A DNA stretch of 64,000 nucleotides from Heminiphilus faecis. GTDB taxonomy: Bacteria; Bacteroidota; Bacteroidia; Bacteroidales; Muribaculaceae. The stretch is taken from contig NZ_VSMC01000013.1 in NCBI RefSeq assembly GCF_008728965.1, positions 21,450 to 85,449 of the forward strand, in the 5' to 3' direction. The notes beneath the pieces were generated by a model. It had not been told where the DNA came from. It did no database searches and was given only the letters and a program-made list of their open reading frames with translations. Positions 34,448-43,813 of this stretch are shown here, piece after piece. Position numbers and translations under genes: made by a program. Each line of letters opens with the position of its first letter. Positions within the stretch are counted from its first letter, which is position 1.

Positions 34448-35590
34448 TTATTTTATTTCAGATATATCTTTGGCAAAAAGTGTTATGGAGTCGTTATAGA
34501 ACGCCTTGAACGACTCTTCAGCGGGATGTCCGGGATAAGGAGTGTAGAAATGGCGCGGTATATTGTCAGCATTTCGCCATACAGAAACATATACCACCGG
34601 AAATTCCTTAACAAGCGGCATGAGTACGTCGGTGTACCAAGCGGGCACCGTGATGCTCTCGAGGCCGGTCTCGGTAAATGCCGCGAGTTTTCCGCGGGCT
34701 TCGGCCTGCGAAACGGCCGCGCTCAGGGTCGACTTCACCTTGGCGGCATACTGCTCCAGACCGTCTTTACCGTCAAAGCAATATACGTCGGCGCCCATTA
34801 TGTCAACATACTCGTCACCGGGATAACGCTCCATGTATTGCTCCACGGTATCGACCTTATCAGGGGAATAAGCCCATACGACATTGTCAATGCCCTTGGC
34901 GTCGAAAACTTCACGGGTCATGTGCCACAGCTTGCGGTAGCTCTCGGTGTCAGTGTTGTCGCCTCCCCACCAGAACCAAGATCCGGTGTGCTCGTGCCAC
35001 GGGCGGAACACGACCGGAATACGGTTGCCGGCCGCATCCCTGATGGATCCTATGAAGTCGGCCGCACGCCCTATCCACTCGCGGACAGTGTCATTGAGAG
35101 CGGAGCCCCCGGTGACAGCTTCTTTCACGACATTACCGCCGGCAGTGTCCCACGAGTCGCCTTTGGTGGCCGGATTGCGAGGATGCCAACTGAAGGTATT
35201 GATGCCGCCGCGTGCATCCTGCTTCACGGCTTCATTATGAATCAGTTCAAACGGCACACCGTCGAGCTGTTTACCGGCACCCCACTCCACAAGGCCAAGG
35301 TCCCAGTTCATTATGGCGGGATAGTCGCCGGTCACTTCCTTTACATCGCTGCGACCATCTTCGCCCCGCCAAGTATGGCCGTAAGCCGTATCATCATGAT
35401 GGCCGAAAGCGAACTTGCCGGTATCGCGCACCTTGCCGAGACGCTCGATAAGCTGCACGCGCGGAGTAACCGCCGCCACAGTGTCGGCGGCTTCGGCTTC
35501 AGCTGACGCATTGTTTTTACCGCCGGAACATCCGGTAACGGTAAAAACTCCCGCCAATGCCACTGATATTATAGTTGCAATGTATTTCAT
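34448..35590 (-). CDS. GH26 beta-mannanase, probably periplasmic lipoprotein
   Basis: A 380-residue lipoprotein (signal GVFTVTGCSGGKNN). The GH26 domain fills residues 45-375: GKFAFGHHDDTAYG, YPAIMNWDLGLVEWG, INTFSWHPRNP, VVFRPWHEHTGSWFWWG with acid/base E200, and KLAAFTETGLES with probable nucleophile E307. It cuts beta-1,4-mannan to mannobiose or short oligosaccharides. No acidic residues follow the lipid Cys, so it probably faces the periplasm, as BoMan26A does in Bacteroides ovatus. It is placed between GH94 and GH130 genes in the metabolic operon. Confidence 0.92.
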   Translation of the reverse strand: MKYIATIISVALAGVFTVTGCSGGKNNASAEAEAADTVAAVTPRVQLIERLGKVRDTGKFAFGHHDDTAYGHTWRGEDGRSDVKEVTGDYPAIMNWDLGLVEWGAGKQLDGVPFELIHNEAVKQDARGGINTFSWHPRNPATKGDSWDTAGGNVVKEAVTGGSALNDTVREWIGRAADFIGSIRDAAGNRIPVVFRPWHEHTGSWFWWGGDNTDTESYRKLWHMTREVFDAKGIDNVVWAYSPDKVDTVEQYMERYPGDEYVDIMGADVYCFDGKDGLEQYAAKVKSTLSAAVSQAEARGKLAAFTETGLESITVPAWYTDVLMPLVKEFPVVYVSVWRNADNIPRHFYTPYPGHPAEESFKAFYNDSITLFAKDISEIK

Positions 35591-35613
35591 CGGTTATAAA
35601 TTATAAATTATGT

Positions 35614-38052
35614 TTATCCTAATGTAACTCTCACTTCATTGACAGACCCCTCGGGCCGTACGGGCACCACATTGCCCTCCACGGGAGAGCCGTTGAGCAT
35701 AAGGCTCTTCACTCCGCGGCATACTCCGTCAGGGTTGTCGACCGTAATACGATATTCGGCTCCACGGAAGCGACGTGTCACCTCATAGTGCCTACAGTCG
35801 GAAGGGATACAGGGGTCTATCTCAAGACCGTCATACCCGGGTCTTATGCCAAGTATGAACTGCGTTATAGCATACCAGTTCCAAGCGGCCGTGCCAGTGA
35901 GCCAAGAGTTCTTTGCCTCGCCGGGACGGAAAGCATCCTTGCCGGCAGTCATCTGACAGTATACATAAGGCTCCACCTTATGGAGGTCGCTCTTATCTTC
36001 AAGATATGCGGGGCATATCTTACGGTAGTATTCCCACGCGCGGTCACCGCGTCCGAGCACGGTCTCGCCGATGATAACCCACGGATTGTTATGAGCAAAG
36101 ATACCGGCATTTTCCTTATAGCCGGCGGGATAGGTGGAAATCTCACCATACTCCATGACATACTCCGTAAAGGCCGGATGATTCAGCACAATGCCGTGCT
36201 CGCAGTCAAGGTACTTCTTCACGGAGTCAAGCGACTTCTCGACAAGTCCGTCCTCAAGGCCAATGCCAGCCATGGTGCACCATCCCTGACTCTCGATAAA
36301 TATCTTGCCCTCCTTGTTTTCGTGACTGCCGACCTTGTTGCCGTAATAATCGTAGGCGCGGAGAAACCACTCACCGTCCCATCCGTGCTTCCTGACAGCC
36401 TCCTTCATGGCATCGACACATGCCTGCGCGCGATCGGCCTCGTCATCAAGTCCGAGACGGCGACAGAGCTGCACATACTCCTGACCATAAATGACAAACT
36501 GGCCGGCTATCATGAGCGACTCGGCCTTACTGCCCTCAGTCTTGTTCTCGGTTGTCTGAAACGACTCATTAGGATCGTTGGAGAAGCAGTTCAGGTTAAG
36601 ACAGTCGTTCCAGTCGGCACGACCAATAAGAGGCAGTCCGTGAGGTCCGAGATTATCCACAACATGGTTGAACGACACCCGAAGGTGTTCCATCAGAGGC
36701 ACTTCTGAACCCGGCACATTGTCAAAGGGCACCGGAGCTTCGAGTATGGACATGTCGCCGGCCTCCTTGATATATGCTATAGTACCGAATATCAGCCACA
36801 TGGGGTCATCATTGAATCCACCGCCGATGTCATTGTTGCCACGCTTTGTCAACGGCTGATACTGATGATAGCATCCGCCGTCGGGGAACTGTGTCGACGC
36901 GATGTCGATAATGCGCTGACGCGCACGCTCGGGAATCTGATGCACAAAACCCACGAGGTCCTGATTGGAGTCGCGGAAGCCCATGCCTCGTCCTATGCCG
37001 CTCTCAAAAAACGAAGCGGAACGAGAGAAGCAGAACGTGATCATGCACTGATACTGATTCCATATGTTGACCATACGGTCAAGGCGCTCGTCGCCGCTAT
37101 CGAGGCTGAATATACCGAGAAGGCGGTCCCAATAGGCGCGCAGTTCGTCAAAAGCCTTGTCGACCTTATCGGCGGTATCGAAACGCGCCATCATCTCGCG
37201 GGCCTTTGTCTTGTTTATGACGCCTTTGGACTCCCACTTATCGTCCTGCTCATTCTCGACATAACCGAGCATGAACACGAGGTCGCGGCTCTCGCCGGGC
37301 CGGAGAGTCATCTCCATATAATGCGACGCCACGGGCGACCAACCGTGAGCCACGGAGTTGCCGGGCTTACCGGCAATCACCGTCTGCGGCTCGTCGAAGC
37401 CGTTGTAGAGGCCGAGGAAGGTCTCGCGGTCGGTGTCAAAGCCGTCAACAGGAACGTTTACGTTGTAGAAGGCGTAATGATTGCGGCGCTCCTTGTACTC
37501 GGTCTTGTGGTATATGGTCGAGCCGTCAACCTCCACCTCGCCGGTAGAGAAGTTGCGCTGGAAGTTCTCCATGTCGGTGGCGGCATTCCACAGACACCAC
37601 TCAATGAAAGAGAACAGCTTGAAAGTCTTGGGGGTATCTCCGATATTGGTAAGGGTGAGTTTGGTCACCTCAGCATGAGTGTTCAGCGGAACGAAAAAGA
37701 GCATATCGGCGCGCAAACCGTTTTTTTCGCCGATTATGCGCGTATAGTTCATGCCGTGGCGGCACTCATAACTGTCAAGTTCGGTCTTCACGGGCTTCCA
37801 GCCGGGATTCCACACAGTGCCGTTGTCGTTTATATAGAAATATCGGCCGCCGGCATCCATAGGGACACCGTTGTAGCGGTAGCGTGTAAGCCGGCGAAAC
37901 TTCGCATCCTTGTAAAAAGAGTATCCTCCGGCGGTATTTGAGATCAGAGAAAAGAAGTCCTCATTGCCAAGATAGTTTATCCACGGCCATGGAGTGCGCG
38001 GATTTTCAATCACATATTCGCGAGCCTTGTCGTCAAAATGTCCGTATTTCAT
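35614..38052 (-). CDS. Cellobiose phosphorylase (GH94)
   Basis: An 812-residue GH94 enzyme without a signal peptide. N-terminal features are [47 protein letters not shown] and [11 protein letters not shown]. The barrel has [52 protein letters not shown] and [12 protein letters not shown] with the likely general acid Asp near residue 480. It is full length. It converts cellobiose and phosphate to glucose-1-phosphate and glucose. In a mannan locus it points to glucomannan, whose digestion yields cellobiose. It is first in the metabolic operon, behind a terminator and a -7 box. Confidence 0.93.
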   Translation of the reverse strand: MKYGHFDDKAREYVIENPRTPWPWINYLGNEDFFSLISNTAGGYSFYKDAKFRRLTRYRYNGVPMDAGGRYFYINDNGTVWNPGWKPVKTELDSYECRHGMNYTRIIGEKNGLRADMLFFVPLNTHAEVTKLTLTNIGDTPKTFKLFSFIEWCLWNAATDMENFQRNFSTGEVEVDGSTIYHKTEYKERRNHYAFYNVNVPVDGFDTDRETFLGLYNGFDEPQTVIAGKPGNSVAHGWSPVASHYMEMTLRPGESRDLVFMLGYVENEQDDKWESKGVINKTKAREMMARFDTADKVDKAFDELRAYWDRLLGIFSLDSGDERLDRMVNIWNQYQCMITFCFSRSASFFESGIGRGMGFRDSNQDLVGFVHQIPERARQRIIDIASTQFPDGGCYHQYQPLTKRGNNDIGGGFNDDPMWLIFGTIAYIKEAGDMSILEAPVPFDNVPGSEVPLMEHLRVSFNHVVDNLGPHGLPLIGRADWNDCLNLNCFSNDPNESFQTTENKTEGSKAESLMIAGQFVIYGQEYVQLCRRLGLDDEADRAQACVDAMKEAVRKHGWDGEWFLRAYDYYGNKVGSHENKEGKIFIESQGWCTMAGIGLEDGLVEKSLDSVKKYLDCEHGIVLNHPAFTEYVMEYGEISTYPAGYKENAGIFAHNNPWVIIGETVLGRGDRAWEYYRKICPAYLEDKSDLHKVEPYVYCQMTAGKDAFRPGEAKNSWLTGTAAWNWYAITQFILGIRPGYDGLEIDPCIPSDCRHYEVTRRFRGAEYRITVDNPDGVCRGVKSLMLNGSPVEGNVVPVRPEGSVNEVRVTLG

Positions 38053-38098
38053 TTAAGTAAATTGTTAGAAAAGTGTAGAAAATGCGTAATTTATGATA

Positions 38099-38106
38099 CA
38101 AATTTA
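38099..38106 (-). promoter_or_regulatory. Putative -7 box of the GH94-led operon
   Basis: Minus-strand TAAATTTG, 46 bp upstream of the GH94 ATG, without a clear -33 TTTG. Two NATACAAT copies follow upstream at 38153-38160 and 38175-38182. Confidence 0.5.
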
Positions 38107-38189
38107 CGCAAATAGTGCGGAGCCATCGTATAGATAATGTAAACAATAGCACCATACAATGTTGCACGCGTTCGTATACAATCATAAAA

Positions 38190-38223
38190 AATTCCCGACC
38201 CGGAAATATCGGGGCCGGGAATT
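38190..38223. terminator. Bidirectional terminator after the surface GH26 gene
   Basis: Arms AATTCCCGACCC (38190-38201) and GGGCCGGGAATT (38212-38223), one mismatch, flanked by A/T runs on both sides. It lies 38 bp after the GH26 stop and separates the SusCD-GH26 operon from the GH94 operon. Confidence 0.85.
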
Positions 38224-38260
38224 TTTATTCAATCACAAATCAATGCTTTTATATACATTT

Positions 38261-40015
38261 TTACTTCAGGCTGAAATCGCCACGACTTACAACATAAGGC
38301 GAGTTAACCATTTCGCGCCATATCTCGGCATTGTTCCACCGGTCAAACTGTGGAGTATCGGCATTGTCGCCCATCTCGTACCACTGCATGAACCAGCTCC
38401 AGAGCGCACCGTTATTGTAAGCCGACACGGGGTCGACCATGTTGCCGACTTCACCGAGAGCTATCACTTTCTTCTTGTCGACAAGAATGTTTATAAGGTC
38501 GAAAGTATCAGTCTGGTCGGTCATGGCATCATCAATATATAAGTCGGCACATACGATATCGACTTTGTCGTTGCCGGGATAAGCGGCCTGCAATTTGTCA
38601 ATGGAGGCGAGTTTGCCTTCGTCGGTAGTCTGCACGGTCCATACCCATATGAGGTTGTTTATACCATATTCATTTGTGAGTTTATCGTACAGATAGTCCC
38701 AGAGTTGCTTTGTGGTATCAACACCACTCATACCCCACCAGAACCAAGCGCCCCAAGTATAGTCGCCGGCAGCCTCGTGGAAAGGACGCCATATCACAGG
38801 TATGCCCGCATCCTGAAGGAGCTTCAGATACCCGGCCACTTTGTCAATGTCGGCATCGAGCACCTTGTTTTCGGGAGTGCCAGCCACAAGCGCATTGGCC
38901 GCATTGAAGTCGCCTTTGGCGTCAAGTTCGTCAGACGGCGCACCGTCACTGTATACCTTGACTGACACGAGAGTGTAGTCATGTCCGCCTATTATAAGGC
39001 CACCCTCCTTGACTTTGTCGGCAGTGACAGCATCAAGCGTGATCGAGAAGTCGCCGTTTATGACAAAATAGTCGTAGTCTGTGCCGTCGGCAGCCACAAG
39101 TCCGCTCCAACCGCTATCCTTAAAGGAGCCCTGAGCACCCTCTGCGACATCCTTTACGGTGACAGTTATAACCGAACCGGCGCTGACTTTAGACAGAACA
39201 GCCATTGAAGTCTCGTCGGTAAGCTGCAGACTGGCAGACCAGTCGGGAAGCATTACAGTCTCGGCGGTCGACACTGTCTCATCAATAGGAGTTCCAAACG
39301 ATACGGGAGTGTTCCAGTGCCAAGTGAAGGCGGGAATACTGCCGGCGTCCCACACCTGCTGCACGGGGGTTATGTCGCCATAGTCAATCCAATCAGAAGG
39401 AGAATTGGCAAGGTGTATGTAGTCAAAGCCCACGACAGCAGGATATTTACCGGCTTGCTGCGCTATGAAATCAGAGAAGCGAGTGCCCCAAGCCACCTCG
39501 CCCATAGCGCCCGAAAGCTGAGTCTTGCCGTAGTTCTCGACGAGGTAAGTGTAAAGCTTCTTGGCCTCGGCCGTAGCATTGGGGTTTATAAGGCTTGCAG
39601 CCACCTGACTGCGGTCAAGACCTACGTTGGTGTTGAACTTCACTGTCTTGGCGGGAGCAAACACCTCGGGATTGTCCTTGATACATACGGCGCCCTCGGG
39701 AACCTCAACCGTATACTCGGTATAGGCGGTGAGCGTGAGAGGTATGACAAGCTCCATGCCGTTGTCGGGGTTGACAGAGGCGGTCACGGCCTGTCCGTTG
39801 ACGGTAATGCTCCGGTCAGCAATAGCCACAAGGTTGTTGTAGGACAAGGTCAGGGCCACGGTTGACGAGGGACGCACAGTGGCACCCTCTGCAATCGACT
39901 GCGAGCGGTTGATCATATCCACTCCGTCAAGCACACCGTAGTTGTCATCGTCGTGACAGGCAGTCATGGCGAGACCGAGCATCAGTGCCGGAACAATGTA
40001 TTTGATTGTCTTCAT
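38261..40015 (-). CDS. Surface GH26 beta-mannanase with an inserted beta-sandwich module
   Basis: A 584-residue lipoprotein (signal GLAMTACHDDDN; the acidic residues after Cys suggest surface export). Residues about 25-132 are an Ig-like domain (LTLSYNNLVAIADRSITVNG). GH26 starts at about 140 (GKTQLSGAMGEVAWG, KYPAVVGFDYIHLAN, PAFTWHWNTP) and resumes after 365 (VIWRPFHEAAGDYTWGAWFWWG with acid/base E414, KKVIALGEVG with nucleophile E522). Residues about 250-357 are an extra strand-rich module inside the barrel (PDWSASLQLTD, SAGSVITVTVKD, FSITLDAVTADKVKEGGLIIGG). It resembles the C-terminal modules of the neighbouring TIG protein. It is last in the SusCD operon. Confidence 0.9.
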   Translation of the reverse strand: MKTIKYIVPALMLGLAMTACHDDDNYGVLDGVDMINRSQSIAEGATVRPSSTVALTLSYNNLVAIADRSITVNGQAVTASVNPDNGMELVIPLTLTAYTEYTVEVPEGAVCIKDNPEVFAPAKTVKFNTNVGLDRSQVAASLINPNATAEAKKLYTYLVENYGKTQLSGAMGEVAWGTRFSDFIAQQAGKYPAVVGFDYIHLANSPSDWIDYGDITPVQQVWDAGSIPAFTWHWNTPVSFGTPIDETVSTAETVMLPDWSASLQLTDETSMAVLSKVSAGSVITVTVKDVAEGAQGSFKDSGWSGLVAADGTDYDYFVINGDFSITLDAVTADKVKEGGLIIGGHDYTLVSVKVYSDGAPSDELDAKGDFNAANALVAGTPENKVLDADIDKVAGYLKLLQDAGIPVIWRPFHEAAGDYTWGAWFWWGMSGVDTTKQLWDYLYDKLTNEYGINNLIWVWTVQTTDEGKLASIDKLQAAYPGNDKVDIVCADLYIDDAMTDQTDTFDLINILVDKKKVIALGEVGNMVDPVSAYNNGALWSWFMQWYEMGDNADTPQFDRWNNAEIWREMVNSPYVVSRGDFSLK

Positions 40016-40030
40016 CGTGTTAAATTTGTA

Positions 40031-40063
40031 TTCCGTGTCCGGTCCGAAAAGCCGGACACGGAA
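40031..40063 (-). other. Intercistronic hairpin between the TIG protein and GH26 genes
   Basis: Perfect 12-bp inverted repeat TTCCGTGTCCGG (40031-40042) and CCGGACACGGAA (40052-40063), loop 9 nt, with no U-run behind it. It fits an mRNA stability or processing hairpin, or a leaky terminator, between the binding-protein and GH26 genes. Confidence 0.7.
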
Positions 40064-40069
40064 TTAAGA

Positions 40070-42415
40070 TTAATTTTCGTAAGTAATTTTCTTTAATGTC
40101 GTACCTGATCCTTGTATGATCATGCCGGTGAAAGGACTCTCATCCTTGCTACCCTCTATGGTACGGAGTTTGTCAAGATCGTCGGCAGTAAGGGTGTAAG
40201 TAACCTTATCGACGGTCTCATTCCATTCGGCAACCGTAGCAAATGAATTCCAATCGGCAGGGTTAAGCTGTATCTGGAATCCTGATGCAGACTCCACATA
40301 GAAAGTCAATGTGGCACCGGCTTTAGCTCCGTCGAAGTTTTCCTTGCTTATGTAGAGGTGGGGACCCCAAGCGAGTTCATAGGTTCCTTCCCAGACAGTG
40401 GTTTCGGTAGGATTCTCCCACTCAACTACAACCTTGCTGATGATACACTGGTCACCGGTGATGACAAGTCCTTGTCTTGCGATGAGGTCATCCAGTATCT
40501 CCTGAGTAAGTTCGACAACAAGCATGCCGTCGGCAGGACTGTCGTACTGTCCGGGTACTCCGGCAAGAGCGTTCCAGCCGTCGCCGACACGGAGTGACAG
40601 GCACCACCATTCGCCATCGGTGACAGGAGTAGCGTATATCGTCATTTTAGCTCCTGCAGGAACCTGCGACCAGTCATATGCGCCCCATGCAAGATCCTGC
40701 ATGCCGCCCCAGCCTGTAATGTCAACAGCTCCGGTCCAGATGACATTTTCAACATGTGTAGCGGGAATGATGTCAAACTTATAGTCAAGGCTCTGGTCGC
40801 CTGACACGAGAGTAACGGTAGTGCCGGGACCGGCCGTAGCGGGCAGATTGATGTAAAGGAAGGTGCCGTTGAGTATGTACTGAACGTCGTCGCCGTTGAC
40901 TTTGACTCCTGTAAGGAGCGACTCGTTGGCTATGCCGACTTTGAGTATGTCACCGGCTTTTATCTCTACGTCCTCGCCGGGCATCTCGACGATGTAGGCT
41001 ATCGACGGGAGCTCTACGGTAAGTTCAGGACCTTCGACAGTCTCACCGTTGGTCATGACAAACTTCACCACACCCGAAGCGGCGGTAAGGGGCACCGTAA
41101 CCTTGAGTTCGGTAGCGGAGGGTTTGTCGGCGCCAACCTCGACACCACCTGTAAAGATAACCGTCTTCACAAGGTCAAGGTTGCGACCGGTGACGGTGAG
41201 TTCGTCACCAGCAGGTGCGGGCGCGGGATTGTAAGCTATATTCTCGGGCTTGGCGGTAGCGATGGGCACAGCCACAGTCTTACCGCTTTTAAGATTGAGC
41301 ACGAGGTCGCCCGACTGAGCGGCAGCAGGCATAGCCACTTTAAGTTCGGTAGCGCTTAACGAGGAGGGCACCACAGCCTTGTCGACATTGGGGAAAACCA
41401 CATCGGTAACCTGATCCATGTTGACGCCGGTAACGGTGATTTCGTCGCCGCCACGCAGACCATCGGCGGGAGCGGCCTTAACATCGGTGGGCATTACCAT
41501 GCCTATGTTGGCGCAAGCCACTTTCACGGCCGAAGCGGTAACAAACACTATGACACCGTCGTGAGAGTTGTCGGGCAGAACAAATGTAATCGCGCTCTTC
41601 TCGGCATCGTAGGCAAACTCAATGTCGGCAGCATCGCCGGCGCGGCCTTCGGCTTCGGGAGCGAAGTCATCGATCTGCATTTTGGTGACGAGGTCGAGGT
41701 CGGTACCCTTTACCGCGACTTCCTGACCGGGCTTGGCATCGGTAAGGTCAAGCACTGTCTCGGGAGCGGGAAGCACAACCACGAGTTCTTCATCCTCGAA
41801 AGGCATGACATTGGGCACTTCCTCAGCCGTGGATAGCTTGAGCACACCACCGCGAGCCTCGGCAGGCACGACAACCTTTATGGTAGTGCGAGTATGCTCG
41901 ACAAAGTCCTCGGCATAAACGTTGACGCTGTCGCCCATCTCATCAAAGGGGAAGCACACCTCTTTCATAAGGTTGAGATATTCGCCGGTTATGGTGATTT
42001 CGTGACCGGGTTTTACGGGATTGGGAGCAATGCCGGTAATCTCGATGGGTTCGAGGAATGTAAGCTCGGTGAGAGTGGTGATCTTGCCTCCGGCATAGTT
42101 GAGCACTACAAGACCGGGCTCGGCATTCTGCGGCACCACAATCCGGATCTCCCCGGGAGAAACCACCTGTATGTCGGTGATTTCCCCGGCTCCGGGAAGG
42201 GTTATGCTGTTGATGCGGTCGAGACCCGAACCGATGAAACGGAGTTCACCGCCACGGAGTACGGGAGACGGCCCGAAAGCATTCAGGTGTACACCGCCCT
42301 TGAACTGGTTGGTGTCTATATCAGTACCGTCGTCGCACGATGTGAAGGCGACCGCGGTCACCATCATCAGGCACATCATCAGGACGGCAGTGAATTTGTT
42401 GCTGTATTTTTTCAT
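40070..42415 (-). CDS. IPT/TIG-repeat surface glycan-binding protein
   Basis: A 781-residue lipoprotein (signal VTAVAFTSCDDGTD; acidic after Cys, so surface-exposed). Residues about 42-555 are some six IPT/TIG repeats, each with a pattern like PNPVKPGHEITITGEYLN, PADGLRGGDEITVTGVNMD and PAPAPAGDELTVTGRNLD. Two related beta-sandwich modules close the protein, about 560-675 (VIWTGAVDITGWGGMQDLAWG) and 676-781 (TVWEGTYELAWGPHLYISKEN). By place and architecture it is a second surface glycan-binding protein holding mannan for the SusCD complex. The number of repeats is larger than in most such proteins I know. Confidence 0.8.
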   Translation of the reverse strand: MKKYSNKFTAVLMMCLMMVTAVAFTSCDDGTDIDTNQFKGGVHLNAFGPSPVLRGGELRFIGSGLDRINSITLPGAGEITDIQVVSPGEIRIVVPQNAEPGLVVLNYAGGKITTLTELTFLEPIEITGIAPNPVKPGHEITITGEYLNLMKEVCFPFDEMGDSVNVYAEDFVEHTRTTIKVVVPAEARGGVLKLSTAEEVPNVMPFEDEELVVVLPAPETVLDLTDAKPGQEVAVKGTDLDLVTKMQIDDFAPEAEGRAGDAADIEFAYDAEKSAITFVLPDNSHDGVIVFVTASAVKVACANIGMVMPTDVKAAPADGLRGGDEITVTGVNMDQVTDVVFPNVDKAVVPSSLSATELKVAMPAAAQSGDLVLNLKSGKTVAVPIATAKPENIAYNPAPAPAGDELTVTGRNLDLVKTVIFTGGVEVGADKPSATELKVTVPLTAASGVVKFVMTNGETVEGPELTVELPSIAYIVEMPGEDVEIKAGDILKVGIANESLLTGVKVNGDDVQYILNGTFLYINLPATAGPGTTVTLVSGDQSLDYKFDIIPATHVENVIWTGAVDITGWGGMQDLAWGAYDWSQVPAGAKMTIYATPVTDGEWWCLSLRVGDGWNALAGVPGQYDSPADGMLVVELTQEILDDLIARQGLVITGDQCIISKVVVEWENPTETTVWEGTYELAWGPHLYISKENFDGAKAGATLTFYVESASGFQIQLNPADWNSFATVAEWNETVDKVTYTLTADDLDKLRTIEGSKDESPFTGMIIQGSGTTLKKITYEN

Positions 42416-42436
42416 TTCAATTTCTCGATTTAAAGA

Positions 42437-43792
42437 TTAATTAAGCACCGCACGTATATTGTCGATCTTGATAATGGGCTGGCACTCCGTACCGTTGATA
42501 CCGCCGCCTACGACAAACATGGTAAGGCTTGCAAAGTCACCGGGTTTGGAGGGAACGGTGTTGGTGGCGTTGCCCTCGCGGTCATACATGAAGCTGCTTA
42601 CAGGTATGGTCACGGTTATCCACTTGTCATCGGTGTGGAACGAGCCGGTCTTGGCCCACGGGCGATAGAGCGCGCGGCCCCAAGTGCCCATGCCGTCCTC
42701 GCCGTTGAACACCTTGGCATTGGCTCCCATAACAGTGCCGTCGTAGCCGTCGATGGGATTGCCTGAAAGAGTCACCTTGTCATAGCCCTCGAAGCAAATC
42801 TGCATGGCACCGGCGCTCCACGGATTGGAGGAGGGAATACACATCTCAAACTTGAGCGACATATTGGCGAAGTCCTTGAAGTTGACAAGATTATGGAGAG
42901 CCATACCCTGACCGGAAGTCACGTTCTGCGGGGTGTCCCAAGAGCCGCACCAGTATTCAAAAGCAAAGTTGCTGTCATCCCATCCGCCATCTTCGGACAT
43001 AATGGCCGTGCCGTTGCCGAGCTGCACATACTTTCCGCTGAGCGACCACTCGTCTTCCTTGATTTCACGAGCGTGCCATCCTTGGTCGATAAGACCGGTG
43101 ACGCCGTCAAATTCAAATAGCAGACCCCGAGAGTCACGGTAGTGGAAGCCTGACTTGGCATCACCGTAGATAGTCGTGACTTCGATAGGACCGGCTTCGG
43201 TAGCAGCATCGGGAATGACGAAAGTAACGTTATTCTTCTCAATCGACTTGATATTTTCAGCCGGAACCGCAATATCGCCGGGCATAATTATAGTCAGGGG
43301 CACATTGGGGTCATCGACAAAGAAATCGCCATAGATAGTGACCTCTTCGCCGGGGTTGGACCATTCGAGAGACATCTCGTCGAGTCTCGGCCCGGGAACC
43401 ACGACATTGAAGGGAAACTCAACAACCTGATCGGATGCGGTCTTGAAGAAAATCTTGTTTGACACCTCGCCGGGTATGCCCGAAGGCACGTTGACGATTA
43501 TGGTGTGGTCGGTCATGTAGCTCGTGTTGAGCGTGGCTTTCTGGTCGTTGAACCAGATTTCATGCACACTCTTGAGGTTGTCGCCGACGATACAGATAAG
43601 GCTCTCGAGTGTGGCCGATGTAAGAAGAGAATCGGCCTGTTCGGGAAGCGTAGGACGTATGTAGCTGATGGTCGGCACACCGCCGGTGGGCTTGAACTCG
43701 TCGGGCTGGTCGTCGCACGAGGTCATAGACACTACCACCGTCATGGCGACTGCAGCGGCTGTCCACTTGAAATATTTAGTTAAGAATTTCAT
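42437..43792 (-). CDS. Surface glycan-binding protein (SGBP-B/xyloglucan-binding-domain type)
   Basis: A 451-residue lipoprotein (signal VVSMTSCDDQPDE, surface type). Residues about 35-210 hold two IPT/TIG-type domains (ISYIRPTLPEQADSLL, CIVGDNLKSVHEIWFNDQKATL, VTIYGDFFVDDP). The C-terminal 230 residues form the binding domain found in SGBP-B proteins of xyloglucan and mannan loci (LLFEFDGVTGLIDQGWHA, FEYWCGSWDTP, SLKFEMCIPSSNPWSAGAMQICFEG, PIIKIDNIRAVLN). Trp and Tyr residues there likely form the glycan platform. It follows susD by 21 bp. Confidence 0.88.
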   Translation of the reverse strand: MKFLTKYFKWTAAAVAMTVVVSMTSCDDQPDEFKPTGGVPTISYIRPTLPEQADSLLTSATLESLICIVGDNLKSVHEIWFNDQKATLNTSYMTDHTIIVNVPSGIPGEVSNKIFFKTASDQVVEFPFNVVVPGPRLDEMSLEWSNPGEEVTIYGDFFVDDPNVPLTIIMPGDIAVPAENIKSIEKNNVTFVIPDAATEAGPIEVTTIYGDAKSGFHYRDSRGLLFEFDGVTGLIDQGWHAREIKEDEWSLSGKYVQLGNGTAIMSEDGGWDDSNFAFEYWCGSWDTPQNVTSGQGMALHNLVNFKDFANMSLKFEMCIPSSNPWSAGAMQICFEGYDKVTLSGNPIDGYDGTVMGANAKVFNGEDGMGTWGRALYRPWAKTGSFHTDDKWITVTIPVSSFMYDREGNATNTVPSKPGDFASLTMFVVGGGINGTECQPIIKIDNIRAVLN

Positions 43793-43813
43793 TGTTGTAA
43801 TAGTCCTTTAAGA

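Noticed and set aside
37481..37941. Long plus-strand frames opposite GH94 (36865-37941 and others)
   Set aside because: They are antisense shadows of a gene with clear GH94 motifs throughout.
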